Shown one piece after another: positions 1-7,653 of a stretch of 23,502 bases of DNA. How positions within the stretch are numbered: position 1 is the stretch's first letter; every line of letters starts with the position of its first letter. Both the position numbers and the translations under genes were made by a program. The notes below the pieces were generated by a model, which did no database searches, was not told the DNA's origin, and saw only the letters and a list, made by a program, of their open reading frames with translations. This DNA comes from an uncultured Clostridia bacterium (GTDB taxonomy: Bacteria; Bacillota; Clostridia; TANB77; CAG-508), in NCBI GenBank assembly GCA_947589135.1, contig CANPZT010000009.1, positions 1 to 23,502 on the forward strand. Direction: 5' to 3'.

Positions 1-1718
1 GTTGAATGACTTTCCATATATTCAGACATATCTACTCTAATGATAGAGTCCTCGCTTCCAAACATTTCATAAGCTAAACTTTTTGCAAGTTCTGTTTTAC
101 CTACACCAGTAGGACCAACAAAGATAAATGATGGAGGCCTTTTTGTACTTTTTAATCCAGCTCTATTTCTTCTAATTGCTCTTGCTACACTACTAACAGC
201 TTCTTCTTGACCAATAATTCTTTTGTGAAGATTTGTTTCCAAATTTAAAAGCTTTTGTGTTTCTGCTTCTGTAATTTTTTTAACAGGAATTTTTGTCCAG
301 CTTTCAATAACATTTGCAATATCTTCAATTGTAATTTGTCTAGGTCTCATTTTTTTAGTTAATGTATCAATTTCTTCAACTAATTGACATTCTCTTGTTT
401 TTAGGTCAGCAGCTCTTTGATAATCTTCTGTAGAATCTGCGGCAATTACTTCTTCTTTTTCTGCTTGAACTTGTGTTAATTCTTGTTTTAACATTTCTAG
501 CTTGATTAAATTTTTATTTTCTAAATTAATTTTTGAACAAGCTTCGTCTAAAATATCAATTGCTTTGTCTGGTAAAAATCTATCATGAATATATTTTTCT
601 GACATAATAACTGCGCTACGAATAACATCATTAGAAATTTTAACTTTATGATATTCTTCATAGTATTTTTTGATTCCCTCAAGTATTCCAATAGAATCAT
701 CAACATTTGGTTCTTCTACTAAGACCTGTTGGAAACGTCTTTCTAATGCTGAATCTTTTTCAATATATTTTCTATATTCTTTTAAAGTAGTAGTACCAAT
801 TAGCTGAATTTCTCCATTTGATAGGGCAGGTTTTAAAATATTTGCTGCATTCATAGAGTGCTCTCCATCACCTGCACCAATAATATTGTGTATTTCATCA
901 ATTACAAGAATGATGTTTCCATATTCTTTACATTCGTCAATAATTCCCTTCATTCTTGATTCGAATTGTCCTCTAAATTGAGTTCCTGCAATAATAGATG
1001 TCATGTCTAATAAGTAAACTTCTTTATTTAATAGTTTTGCTGGTACATTTTGGTTAGCAATTTTAATAGCTAATCCTTGTGCAATTGCAGTTTTACCAAC
1101 TCCAGGTTCTCCTATTAAGCAAGGGTTATTTTTAGAACGCCTATTTAAAATTTGTACAATTCTTTGAATTTCTCTATCTCGTCCAATTATCATATCTAAT
1201 TCATTGTTTTTAGCTTTATTTGTTAAATTAGTACCAAAAGTGTCCAAAAACTTTTTCTTTTTATTAGTTTTTACATTTTTCTTCTTTTCCACTTTTACTT
1301 TTTTTCTAGAAGAACTACTTTCTTCTTGTTCTCCATTTACTTTTTTATTAGAGCCTGTAAACATATTAGAAAATATAGATCCTAAGGGGATAGCTGCACC
1401 TGCTATTTTTGGAGAATCAACATCATCATTTTCTCCTTGAGATGCATCAAAGGTAATAGCTCCTTCAATATCTTCAATATTTTCTAAATTAATATTTTCA
1501 GCTAAATCTTTAAAAATACTTTCTAATTGTTTTGACATGTCACTTAAATTTATTTTATCATTTGATAAAATTTCATTTTGTCTGTACAATACTTCATTAG
1601 GATTAATTCCTTTTTTCTTAGCACAATCATAACAATATCCTTCCATTGTTTCTTTACCATTTTCTATTTTTTTGTAAAAAAGTATGGCAGGATTTTTATT
1701 ACATTCTGAACATAACAT
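1..1718 (-). CDS. clpE: ClpE-like AAA+ unfoldase, 5' part of gene
   Basis: ATP-dependent unfoldase that would feed substrates to the ClpP protease. The gene runs off the left edge; 572 residues are present. The N-terminus has two CxxC pairs (MLCSEC near residues 1-6, YCYDC near 35-39) in place of a Clp_N repeat domain, which is the ClpE type of zinc finger. A charged, lysine-rich linker (about residues 50-170) follows. The first AAA+ domain has Walker A GEPGVGKT near residue 202 and Walker B ILVIDEIH. A UVR-like coiled middle segment lies near residue 433. The second AAA+ domain begins with Walker A GPTGVGKTE near residue 534, and the window ends just after it. The ATG at 1718-1716 follows a GAGGA ribosome site at 9-base spacing. 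No in-frame CGG codon was seen. ClpC is the alternative, but the zinc finger favours ClpE. Confidence 0.9.
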   Translation of the reverse strand, partial: MLCSECNKNPAILFYKKIENGKETMEGYCYDCAKKKGINPNEVLYRQNEILSNDKINLSDMSKQLESIFKDLAENINLENIEDIEGAITFDASQGENDDVDSPKIAGAAIPLGSIFSNMFTGSNKKVNGEQEESSSSRKKVKVEKKKNVKTNKKKKFLDTFGTNLTNKAKNNELDMIIGRDREIQRIVQILNRRSKNNPCLIGEPGVGKTAIAQGLAIKIANQNVPAKLLNKEVYLLDMTSIIAGTQFRGQFESRMKGIIDECKEYGNIILVIDEIHNIIGAGDGEHSMNAANILKPALSNGEIQLIGTTTLKEYRKYIEKDSALERRFQQVLVEEPNVDDSIGILEGIKKYYEEYHKVKISNDVIRSAVIMSEKYIHDRFLPDKAIDILDEACSKINLENKNLIKLEMLKQELTQVQAEKEEVIAADSTEDYQRAADLKTRECQLVEEIDTLTKKMRPRQITIEDIANVIESWTKIPVKKITEAETQKLLNLETNLHKRIIGQEEAVSSVARAIRRNRAGLKSTKRPPSFIFVGPTGVGKTELAKSLAYEMFGSEDSIIRVDMSEYMESHS

Positions 1719-1758
1719 ACTTTTAATTCCTCGTTTCTATAATTTTGCAATATATAAT

Positions 1759-1787
1759 ATCATACATCAAAAAAGCTTAATAGTCAA
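1759..1787 (-). promoter_or_regulatory. Sigma-A type promoter for the clpE-like gene
   Basis: On the minus strand, TTGACT (1787-1782) and TATGAT (1764-1759) are separated by 17 bases and lie about 40 bases upstream of the start codon. I see no well-formed CtsR direct repeat next to it. Confidence 0.5.
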
Positions 1788-1826
1788 TAATTTTTAGTCG
1801 GTTGTTGAAATAAATGTAATAATCAC

Positions 1827-1855
1827 TTGAATTTTTTATATAAATATATTATAAT
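1827..1855 (+). promoter_or_regulatory. Sigma-A type promoter for the 69-aa ORF
   Basis: TTGAAT (1827-1832) and TATAAT (1850-1855) are separated by 17 bases, 35 bases upstream of the start at 1891. The -10 matches consensus and the -35 is moderate. Confidence 0.5.
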
Positions 1856-1890
1856 AAATATATATAAAAATTTTATAGGAGGCTAAATGC

Positions 1891-2100
1891 ATGACAAAGA
1901 AATTGACTTTAAGAGGTCCTAGTAGTTCGTTCACAGTGGAGGCAGAGAATAGTGAGCTGTTTAAAAAGTTCTTAAATTGGCTTAAGGAATACAATCCAGC
2001 TCCATACTCAACGGATATGGAGTATTATCCAATAATAACAGAACAGCGGATTATAGCTTGCCGGTTAAAGGCTCGTAGGCTTAATCTTAAAGTAAAATAA
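1891..2100 (+). CDS. Small protein of unknown function, 69 aa, with two in-frame CGG codons
   Basis: I do not recognise this protein. It starts at an ATG 8 bases after a perfect AGGAGG (1877-1882), with its own promoter upstream and a strong terminator downstream, so it is very likely expressed. The product is basic, has no membrane segment or cysteine motif, and ends in an Arg/Lys-rich stretch. Its codon use is richer in GC than its neighbours (CTG, CCG, CGG, TGC), which hints at transfer. It holds CGG at 2047-2049 (codon 53) and 2062-2064 (codon 58). These are the only in-frame CGG codons in the window not tied to an obvious frameshift. If CGG is read as +1 glycine here as elsewhere, translation would end at once (GGA-TTA-TAG) and give a 54-aa protein. 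Confidence 0.6.
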   Translation: MTKKLTLRGPSSSFTVEAENSELFKKFLNWLKEYNPAPYSTDMEYYPIITEQRIIACRLKARRLNLKVK

Positions 2101-2128
2101 TGAATTGTCAAGGATGCGTTTTGCATCA

Positions 2129-2167
2129 GAAAAATGCTGGAGAATAATTGCTCTCCAGCATTTTTTA
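2129..2167 (+). terminator. Intrinsic terminator after the 69-aa ORF
   Basis: GCTGGAGA (2136-2143) pairs with TCTCCAGC (2152-2159), extended by flanking A/T pairs and followed by a T run. A smaller GATGC/GCATC hairpin sits just upstream at 2113-2127. Confidence 0.85.
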
Positions 2168-2243
2168 AGAAATAGAATATATTAAAGAATATTTAATTTT
2201 GGAGATTTATAAAATATTAAAATTTAAATAAGATATATTTATA

Positions 2244-2272
2244 TTGCGAAATAAAATCAAGGATGATATAAT
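2244..2272 (+). promoter_or_regulatory. Sigma-A type promoter for the DUF3298-like gene
   Basis: TTGCGA (2244-2249) and a consensus TATAAT (2267-2272) are 17 bases apart, 27 bases before the start at 2300. Confidence 0.55.
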
Positions 2273-2299
2273 AAAGTCACTTAAAAGAGAGGTATTGAA

Positions 2300-3163
2300 A
2301 TGAATGTAATATTACCAAAAAAAGAAAAAATAAGTAAGAAACAAATTATAATATACTCTACAATTATAGCATTCTGTATTATTGCAGTAATTGTAGCATC
2401 TTATGTTCAATTTTACGCAAGAATCAGCATTGCAGAATTAGTTGGAATTAAACCAAAAGAAGAGTATGGTGAAAAAACAGAAGAACAAATTGAATTACTT
2501 AAATCTGAATTTGATACTATATTTAATAATGCTATACAAAATGATGATGGAACTAATAATAACAAAAAAGTATATAAAGATAGAGATTTAGTATGTACTA
2601 AATATGAAAAAAAAGAAACTAAATCAAATAGTTATGATATGGATATTCATATACCATATATTAATATAGACAATGAAATAATACAACAATACAACGACGA
2701 AATTGAAAATATATTTGCATCTAAAGCAAGAAGTGTGTTAGAAAGTAAAAACAAAAATACAATTTATACAGTAGAATATGTTGCAAATATAGAAGACGAT
2801 ATTTTATCATTAATGATTCGTTCCAATTTAAAAGAAGGTGCAAGTGCACAAAGAGTAATAATACAGACTTATAATTATGATTTAAGAAATAATAAAGAAA
2901 TATCACTAAGTGAGATACTAAGAATAGAGAAATTAGACAAAGAAGTAGTACAAGGAAAAATTGATACTGCTATTCAAGATGAAGAAAAGAAAGTAGAAAA
3001 TTTAAAACAATTAGGATATAATATTTTTAACAGAGACATTGAAAGCGATATATATAAAATAGAGAATGTAAAAGAATTTTATTATGTAGGTGATACAATA
3101 TATATTATTTATGCTTATGGTAATGACTCTTATACAACAGAAATGGATTTGATAATAATATAA
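2300..3163 (+). CDS. Membrane-anchored DUF4163/DUF3298 (RsiV-like) protein
   Basis: 287 residues. After a short lysine-rich cytoplasmic start, one hydrophobic segment (about residues 18-40) anchors the protein, with the rest probably outside. The external part resembles the DUF4163 plus DUF3298 pair found in RsiV anti-sigma factors and PdaC-like wall enzymes: a TYNYDL-type strand, then ISLSEIL, then a C-terminal YYVGDTIYIIYAYG segment. This assignment is by pattern only. No sigma factor gene lies beside it, so an anti-sigma role is not supported. The start follows AGAGAGG at suitable spacing. It is monocistronic, with its own promoter and a terminator 30 bases after the stop. Composition matches the neighbours. 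Confidence 0.65.
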   Translation: MNVILPKKEKISKKQIIIYSTIIAFCIIAVIVASYVQFYARISIAELVGIKPKEEYGEKTEEQIELLKSEFDTIFNNAIQNDDGTNNNKKVYKDRDLVCTKYEKKETKSNSYDMDIHIPYINIDNEIIQQYNDEIENIFASKARSVLESKNKNTIYTVEYVANIEDDILSLMIRSNLKEGASAQRVIIQTYNYDLRNNKEISLSEILRIEKLDKEVVQGKIDTAIQDEEKKVENLKQLGYNIFNRDIESDIYKIENVKEFYYVGDTIYIIYAYGNDSYTTEMDLIII

Positions 3164-3192
3164 TATATAAATTATAAATAATTTACAAAAAT

Positions 3193-3226
3193 AAAGAGAC
3201 AAATGGGCTAGCCCGTTTGTCTCTTT
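3193..3226. terminator. Strong bidirectional hairpin between convergent genes
   Basis: A 16-bp stem (AAAGAGACAAATGGGC against GCCCGTTTGTCTCTTT, one G-T pair) has a 2-base centre. T-rich flanks on both strands let it serve the upstream plus-strand gene and the convergent htrA-like gene ending at 3352. The stretch 3227-3351 holds nothing else that I can see. Confidence 0.8.
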
Positions 3227-3351
3227 TGAAAATAAAAGGGGATGTTTTTTTATTTAAATCAGATTGCTTATTAATAGCTTACTGATTATAAATGTATTTT
3301 AACAATTTAATTTGCCCATTGTGTGAACTATAAGTGAAAAGTTATAATAAA

Positions 3352-4617
3352 TTATGGTTGTTCTCCTAAAGTGATTGTTAGTTCTTTTTCTTCTCCATCT
3401 CTATTAACTTTTATTTTCATTTCATCACCAATTTTATGAGTATTTTTTATTTCGTTTAATTCATCCATTGTAGAAATTTTTTTACCATCAGCTTCAATTA
3501 TAACATCACCAATTTTAATTCCTGCCTTTTCACCTGCAGAAAAGTCATCAACAGATTTTACATATACACCAACTACTAATTTATATTTTTCAGCAGTTTT
3601 TTCGTCTAAATCTATACCAGAAATTCCAACATATGGTCTTTTAACTTTACTATATTGAATTAATTGTGATGTTATGTCTGTTGTTGAGTTTATTGGAATT
3701 GCAAATCCCATTCCTTCTATTCCTGTTCCAGAAAGTTTTAGAGTATTAATACCTATTACTTTTCCTTCACTATTTACTAATGCTCCACCGCTATTTCCTG
3801 AGTTGATAGCTGCATCTGTTTGAATTAGGTTATATTGTTTTCCGTCTGAATCTGTTACTTCTCTATTAACAGCACTAATTACTCCACAAGTAATACTACT
3901 TTCCATTCCTAATGGATTTCCAACAGCCATTGCGAATTCTCCAACTTTTATACTATCAGAATCAGCAAATTCTGCTTTAGAAAGACCTGTTTTTTCAATT
4001 TTTATAACTGCTAAGTCTGTTTGCTCATCAGTTCCAACAATTTTTGCTTCATATTCAGTTTCATCATTAAATAAAGTTACTGTTAATTTTGTAGCTTCAG
4101 AAACTTCGTAATAAGATTCTGAAGAAGAAGTTGCAACAATGTGATTGTTTGTTAAAATGTAACCATCTTCACTAATAATTATTCCAGATCCAGCAGCTGT
4201 TGCAGTAGTTGATTGACCTCTACTTCCAAACATAGATAGTAAAGAGTTAACACTATATTCTACTTTAATACCTACAATTGATGGTAAAATCTTATTAGCA
4301 GCATATACAGAAGTATCAGAATAATTTTCAAGTGATGTTTGTTTTACATATCCATTATTTTCAGAGCTTCCAGAATTTGAATTTACACTTGAGAAATTTG
4401 TATTCAATAATTTAGATTTAATAGATGGAACACCAAAACAAGTTCCAATAACAAGAGAGCAACCTAATATTCCACTGAAAAAAGGTAATAGAAAGCTTTT
4501 GCCAAATCCTGAATTATTATTTTTTGTTTTTTCAGTTTTGTATACCTCTTTATATGTACTAGGATTTTGTACAGTTTTAAAGTTTTGTGAATTTTCTTTT
4601 TTTTCATTTTCTTCCAT
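3352..4617 (-). CDS. htrA: HtrA/DegP-type membrane-anchored serine protease with PDZ domain
   Basis: Extracytoplasmic quality-control protease of family S1C, 421 residues. A polar cytoplasmic N-terminus (1-38) leads to a single membrane segment (about 41-63) and a Ser/Asn-rich linker. The trypsin-like domain has the full triad: His159 in TNNHI, Asp201 in TDLAVIK, and Ser276 in GNSGGAL. One PDZ domain spans about 328-415, with VGISGID at its start and AGIKIGDVI as the carboxylate-binding region. The ATG follows AGGAGG at 7 bases. It is transcribed alone, away from the surface-protein gene whose terminator lies upstream. No in-frame CGG codon was seen. The family assignment is secure; the exact paralogue name (htrA, htrB, degP) is not. 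Confidence 0.93.
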   Translation of the reverse strand: MEENEKKENSQNFKTVQNPSTYKEVYKTEKTKNNNSGFGKSFLLPFFSGILGCSLVIGTCFGVPSIKSKLLNTNFSSVNSNSGSSENNGYVKQTSLENYSDTSVYAANKILPSIVGIKVEYSVNSLLSMFGSRGQSTTATAAGSGIIISEDGYILTNNHIVATSSSESYYEVSEATKLTVTLFNDETEYEAKIVGTDEQTDLAVIKIEKTGLSKAEFADSDSIKVGEFAMAVGNPLGMESSITCGVISAVNREVTDSDGKQYNLIQTDAAINSGNSGGALVNSEGKVIGINTLKLSGTGIEGMGFAIPINSTTDITSQLIQYSKVKRPYVGISGIDLDEKTAEKYKLVVGVYVKSVDDFSAGEKAGIKIGDVIIEADGKKISTMDELNEIKNTHKIGDEMKIKVNRDGEEKELTITLGEQP

Positions 4618-4728
4618 GATAAGACCTCCTAAAATTTCTTATTATATAATATCCTAATATGACTATATAATACAATAGATTTGTGAAAATTTTGTGAATA
4701 AATTGGAAAAATTTAAATTTTTATATTC

Positions 4729-4784
4729 AAAAAACATCGTTTCTTTTGATAAATTTTTATTTTATCAAAGTTACGATGTTTTTT
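4729..4784 (-). terminator. Long intrinsic terminator of the surface-protein genes
   Basis: An outer stem AAAAAACATCGT (4729-4740) pairs with ACGATGTTTTTT (4773-4784). An inner stem TTTGATAAA (4745-4753) pairs with TTTATCAAA (4761-4769). On the minus strand the hairpin ends in a T run, 15 bases past the stop of the gene ending at 4799. Confidence 0.8.
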
Positions 4785-4798
4785 GGTTGCTTTTTAGT

Positions 4799-5755
4799 TT
4801 AACCATTATAAGGCCCAACTTCATAGACCTGACAATAATGCGCAAAAGTTATATAAGCTGCATTTGGTGGAACTGGAACTATATTAGTACCACGTTTCCA
4901 ATAACTTGCTAAAATAGCTCCAGAAGAATTATGAAAATAAAAGCTACCATATGCACTCCCATTATCACAACAATGGATTTTTACGTTTTTGCCTATCATA
5001 TCCGGAGCAATATTAATTCTCGGTTTTAGAAGCTCACAATAAAGAGTTCTATCATTTCCATCATAAGCAGCAGGACCTAAAGCGTCAGATGCTAAATTAA
5101 GTGTAATATTTTTAAATTCCATTTTTGTGATTTCATGATCTTTTATTGTTTTTGCTAGCACTTTTCCAGAGTTTTTAACTTTTATTGTTTCTGTATATAC
5201 ATTCCATGTTACTCCATTATTTAGGCTATAATAATTATTTGTCTCTTCTCCATAATCTATATTAACTTCTTTGTTTAACTCTACTCCATCTGGTGTTAAT
5301 ATAGGATAAAGACTTGATTTATTTTCATTAATTATAGGTTTGGCATTAATATTTGCTTTTAAAACATAATCTTCTGTTTCATTATCACTTTTACGTTTTA
5401 TCTTAAAAGTATAATCTGTACCCGATACAACATTATAGTCTATTGCTAACTTATTTTTATTTGTATTTAGTATATTTCCATTTGGAGTTTGTACCTGTTC
5501 TATTTCATCATTACTTTCTATTTTTATAGTAACATTAATATCATTTCCACTTGTTGAATTTACAACATATATTGTTTCTATATTATGTTCTTCTTGCTCT
5601 TGTTCTTGTATTTCTTGTTCTTGCTCATTAAGAGCTTTAGATAATAATCCACTTTTTTCTATTACATTTTTTATTGTTATATCTGTTAAGATTAGCAGTA
5701 TTATAAGGGTTATTACAAGCAATATTAAAATTATATATTTTATGCTTTTTTTCAT
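4799..5755 (-). CDS. Surface protein with an eroded pilin-like N-terminal membrane segment
   Basis: 318 residues. The N-terminus MKKSIKYIILILLVITLIIL continues to GLLSKA, which matches the spacing of the pilin pattern ending TGQDGLL-KA seen in the next gene. The glycine-based prepilin leader is lost, so it is probably a plain membrane anchor. An E/Q-rich stretch (about 44-58) follows. The middle segment has the motif NYYSLNNGVTWNVYTETI, shared with NYYSFDNTSWTKY in the neighbour at 5832-7138, so the two are paralogues. The C-terminal ~100 residues, with several cysteines, look like a beta-sandwich or adhesin domain, which is inference. GC rises toward this end. The start follows GGAGGG. The gene lies 76 bases downstream of its paralogue and is probably co-transcribed. 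Function is unknown; adhesion or pilus association is likely. Confidence 0.7.
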   Translation of the reverse strand: MKKSIKYIILILLVITLIILLILTDITIKNVIEKSGLLSKALNEQEQEIQEQEQEEHNIETIYVVNSTSGNDINVTIKIESNDEIEQVQTPNGNILNTNKNKLAIDYNVVSGTDYTFKIKRKSDNETEDYVLKANINAKPIINENKSSLYPILTPDGVELNKEVNIDYGEETNNYYSLNNGVTWNVYTETIKVKNSGKVLAKTIKDHEITKMEFKNITLNLASDALGPAAYDGNDRTLYCELLKPRINIAPDMIGKNVKIHCCDNGSAYGSFYFHNSSGAILASYWKRGTNIVPVPPNAAYITFAHYCQVYEVGPYNG

Positions 5756-5831
5756 TTGCTTTTTTCCCTCCTGTTTTTTATATCACTTTATCCCAGGATT
5801 CTTCATTTTGTTTTAATTTCTATTTTACTAA

Positions 5832-7138
5832 TTAGCAATATATCTTATAGAAATACATCCAATATTCATTGTAACTAGGGTTACGACTAAAAGTAATACT
5901 TATTTTCGTGGTTTCCGTTGGTATAGTAAATTGTCTATTACAACGCCCCATGTCATACTGATCCGAACACATCGGGCCGTCCTGTGTAATTAGTGTCTCG
6001 TCAATAGTAAAATATTTAACTGTAATAGTACCATATGTTGTTTGTTTACCGCCTAAATCCAAATTCAATGTTAAACTTCTTTCCCCATGACTCCTCAGCA
6101 GCATTTAAATAATATGTTTTAGAGGGACCTGGGACATTGACGAAATTCTGAGCTCCCGAACTACATCTTGACCATGGAACCGCATCGCTCGGAGTACTAA
6201 TTTTTTTACTTGCTGTTGATTCAGTTCCATTTGACTTTTTTACACTTTTTGCATATATAGTTTGTGATTCTACACAATTAATTGGTCCATTATATTTAGT
6301 CCAACTTGTGTTATCAAAACTATAATAATTTTCAATGTTATCATTCTCATCATATGTTATAGTTGTCATTCCATCTTGTTGCAATATTATTCCAGTACTT
6401 GTAATTAAAGGATAACCATAATTTGAGCTAATTACTGGTGTGCTTGGTGGAGATGAATCAATTGTAATTTTCCTTGTATATGTATTTCCTTCTTGAGTTG
6501 TTACTTTCAAGACATATATTCCGTCAGTATTAAATTGATAAGTAAATCCATAACTTTCTTCATTTTTTGTCATATCTTCTTTTGTGACACTTTTAATCAC
6601 TGAATTTTCATTTGCACTATCTAATATTTCTAAAGAAGTTACACTTTCTCCTCTTTCTGTTATAGAAATATCAATATTTTTTCCTTTTGGTATTACTATA
6701 ATCAATGGTGAAGTTGCTTTTCCTAAACTTTCTAATAATTTTCCGTCAGCTGATACTCTAAATTCATACCCATCTATTACTACAATATAACCTCCTGAAT
6801 TATCTTCTGATTCATCCTCACGTATTTCTGTACAACCTTCTATACTTTCTAAATATTCTTTTAATATTGGATCTTTTTTGATATTTTTATCTGTAATATA
6901 TTCCATAAGTTTTAATTTTAATTTTTCTGAAGCAGCTTGTTCAGTGTGTTCATCAACAGCGTGTGCTGCTTTTCCGAAGTAATCCATCTTGTCCTGTCAA
7001 TGTTGTAATTGCTACTCCTGCTAAGATTAATAATACTATTATGGTTATTACCAATGCTATTAGAGTTATTCCTTTGTTTGAAAATTTATTATTGTTACCA
7101 ATTGTTTCTTTAAAAATTAAATCGTTTTTTTTCTTCAT
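5832..7138 (-). CDS. Pilin-like surface protein, read through two +1 CGG frameshift sites
   Basis: Three overlapping reading frames form one protein of 434 residues if the C of CGG at 6974-6976 and at 6049-6051 is skipped. The N-terminus has a class III-like signal, SNKG followed by ITLIALVITIIVLLILAG and TGQDGLL, as in the intact pilin at 15800. There the next residues are FGR; here the zero frame gives CTT-CGG-AAA and then a TGA, while skipping C gives Leu-Gly-Lys. The second site is AGG-CGG-TAA, where CGG is the last codon before a stop; skipping C gives Arg-Gly-Lys and continues to TAA at 5832. The middle carries Ig-like or Big-type repeats with the YYSFDNTSWTKY motif, and the C-terminal 120 residues look like a beta-rich adhesin domain of higher GC. 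The ATG follows GGAGGAG. A decayed gene is the alternative, but both breaks having the same context argues against it. Confidence 0.75.
6049..6051 (-). other. Putative +1 recoding site, CGG-T (site 2 of the pilin-like gene)
   Basis: The zero-frame codons are AGG-CGG-TAA. Skipping the C yields AGG-GGT-AAA (Arg-Gly-Lys) and opens the next 72 codons. The CGG is in frame with the upstream segment starting at 6975, and a stop follows it directly. Confidence 0.7.
6974..6976 (-). other. Putative +1 recoding site, CGG-A (site 1 of the pilin-like gene)
   Basis: Codon 55 from the ATG at 7138. The zero frame is CTT-CGG-AAA-AGC with a TGA eight codons on. Skipping the C yields CTT-GGA-AAA-GCA (Leu-Gly-Lys-Ala). 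The intact in-window pilin has TTT-GGT-AGA-GCT at the same place (15925-15936), so glycine is the ancestral residue. Confidence 0.75.
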
Positions 7139-7193
7139 TTGTACTCCTCCATTTTTTATTAGATTACTTCTTACTATCTCTTAATTTAATAAA

Positions 7194-7222
7194 ATTTTAT
7201 ATGATTTAATCTACTTATTCAA
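7194..7222 (-). promoter_or_regulatory. Candidate promoter for the pilin-like gene pair
   Basis: On the minus strand, TTGAAT (7222-7217) and TAAAAT (7199-7194) are separated by 17 bases, about 55 bases before the start at 7138. This is a moderate match. Confidence 0.35.
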
Positions 7223-7471
7223 GGAATACAGCTGTTTTTATTAATAACTTTTTTACATAAAATATGACCAAGGGTCGATTCCTGGTCATTTGGTATTATT
7301 CGATTTAAAGATATATTTGTATATATCTTTACTAATTTTTTGTTTTTTATAAGTTAACTTCATATTTAAATTTTTAGTACACTTAAATTATAACATTTAT
7401 ATTTGTAAACGATTTTTATATTACATTTTAGTTACAGGCTCCACGTTTTTGGTAAAATTATTAAAAAGAAC
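7223..7471. other. Intergenic stretch between divergent operons, with one hairpin
   Basis: No gene is visible. ATGACCA (7264-7270) pairs with TGGTCAT (7283-7289), and the AGG/CCT inside can extend the stem with a bulge. The loop GGGTCGATTCC resembles a tRNA T-arm but lacks a base and has no tRNA body around it. The rest is AT-rich spacer. Confidence 0.4.
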
Positions 7472-7501
7472 TTGACAAAAAACAAATACACGTAGTATAA
7501 T
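7472..7501 (+). promoter_or_regulatory. Consensus sigma-A promoter of the infC operon
   Basis: A perfect TTGACA (7472-7477) and a perfect TATAAT (7496-7501) have an 18-base spacer. This is the strongest promoter in the window, fitting a ribosomal-protein operon. Confidence 0.85.
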
Positions 7502-7653
7502 AATACTTGTTACAAGAAGAAGCCAAAACTTCTCACCTTATCAAATAAAAGGAAAAAGGTTAGAAATTCAATAATTTTAGCATATTTGTGCTATCTTTTA
7601 TATTGGAAATTGGCTTGTAACAAAAGTCAATTTTTTTATTGGAGGTGTTTTAT
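7502..7653 (+). promoter_or_regulatory. infC-rpmI-rplT mRNA leader, L20-leader-like, with alternative pairings
   Basis: About 150 bases of leader lie between the promoter and infC. TTGTTACAAG (7507-7516) is fully complementary to CTTGTAACAA (7614-7623), a 10-bp long-range pairing. That pairing uses the same bases as the left arm and loop of the attenuator at 7608-7637, so the two are mutually exclusive. A local hairpin around TAGCATATTTGTGCTA lies between them. In Firmicutes this operon is commonly controlled by L20 binding to its leader. The layout fits, but I cannot run an Rfam L20_leader search. Confidence 0.65.
7608..7637 (+). terminator. Transcription attenuator upstream of infC
   Basis: AATTGGCTT (7608-7616) pairs fully with AAGTCAATT (7624-7632, one G-T pair) around the loop GTAACAA, followed by a T7 run. 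It ends just before the infC ribosome site, so it would stop transcription before the operon. Confidence 0.75.

Noticed and set aside
1204..1440. Plus-strand ORF of 78 aa
   Set aside because: It lies opposite the clpE-like gene, has a low-complexity Phe/Leu-rich product and no ribosome site; the same holds for the other antisense ORFs inside real genes.
1782..1801. CtsR operator upstream of the clpE-like gene
   Set aside because: AGTCAA and AGTCGG repeat, but 14 bases apart instead of the 10 expected for CtsR, and the second copy is degenerate.
7264..7289. tRNA remnant or attachment site
   Set aside because: The T-arm-like GGGTCGATTCC is one base short and there is no acceptor, D or anticodon arm around it.
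7639..7653. TTG at 7639 as infC start
   Set aside because: It overlaps the GGAGG ribosome site itself and adds five residues that do not fit the IF-3 N-terminus.
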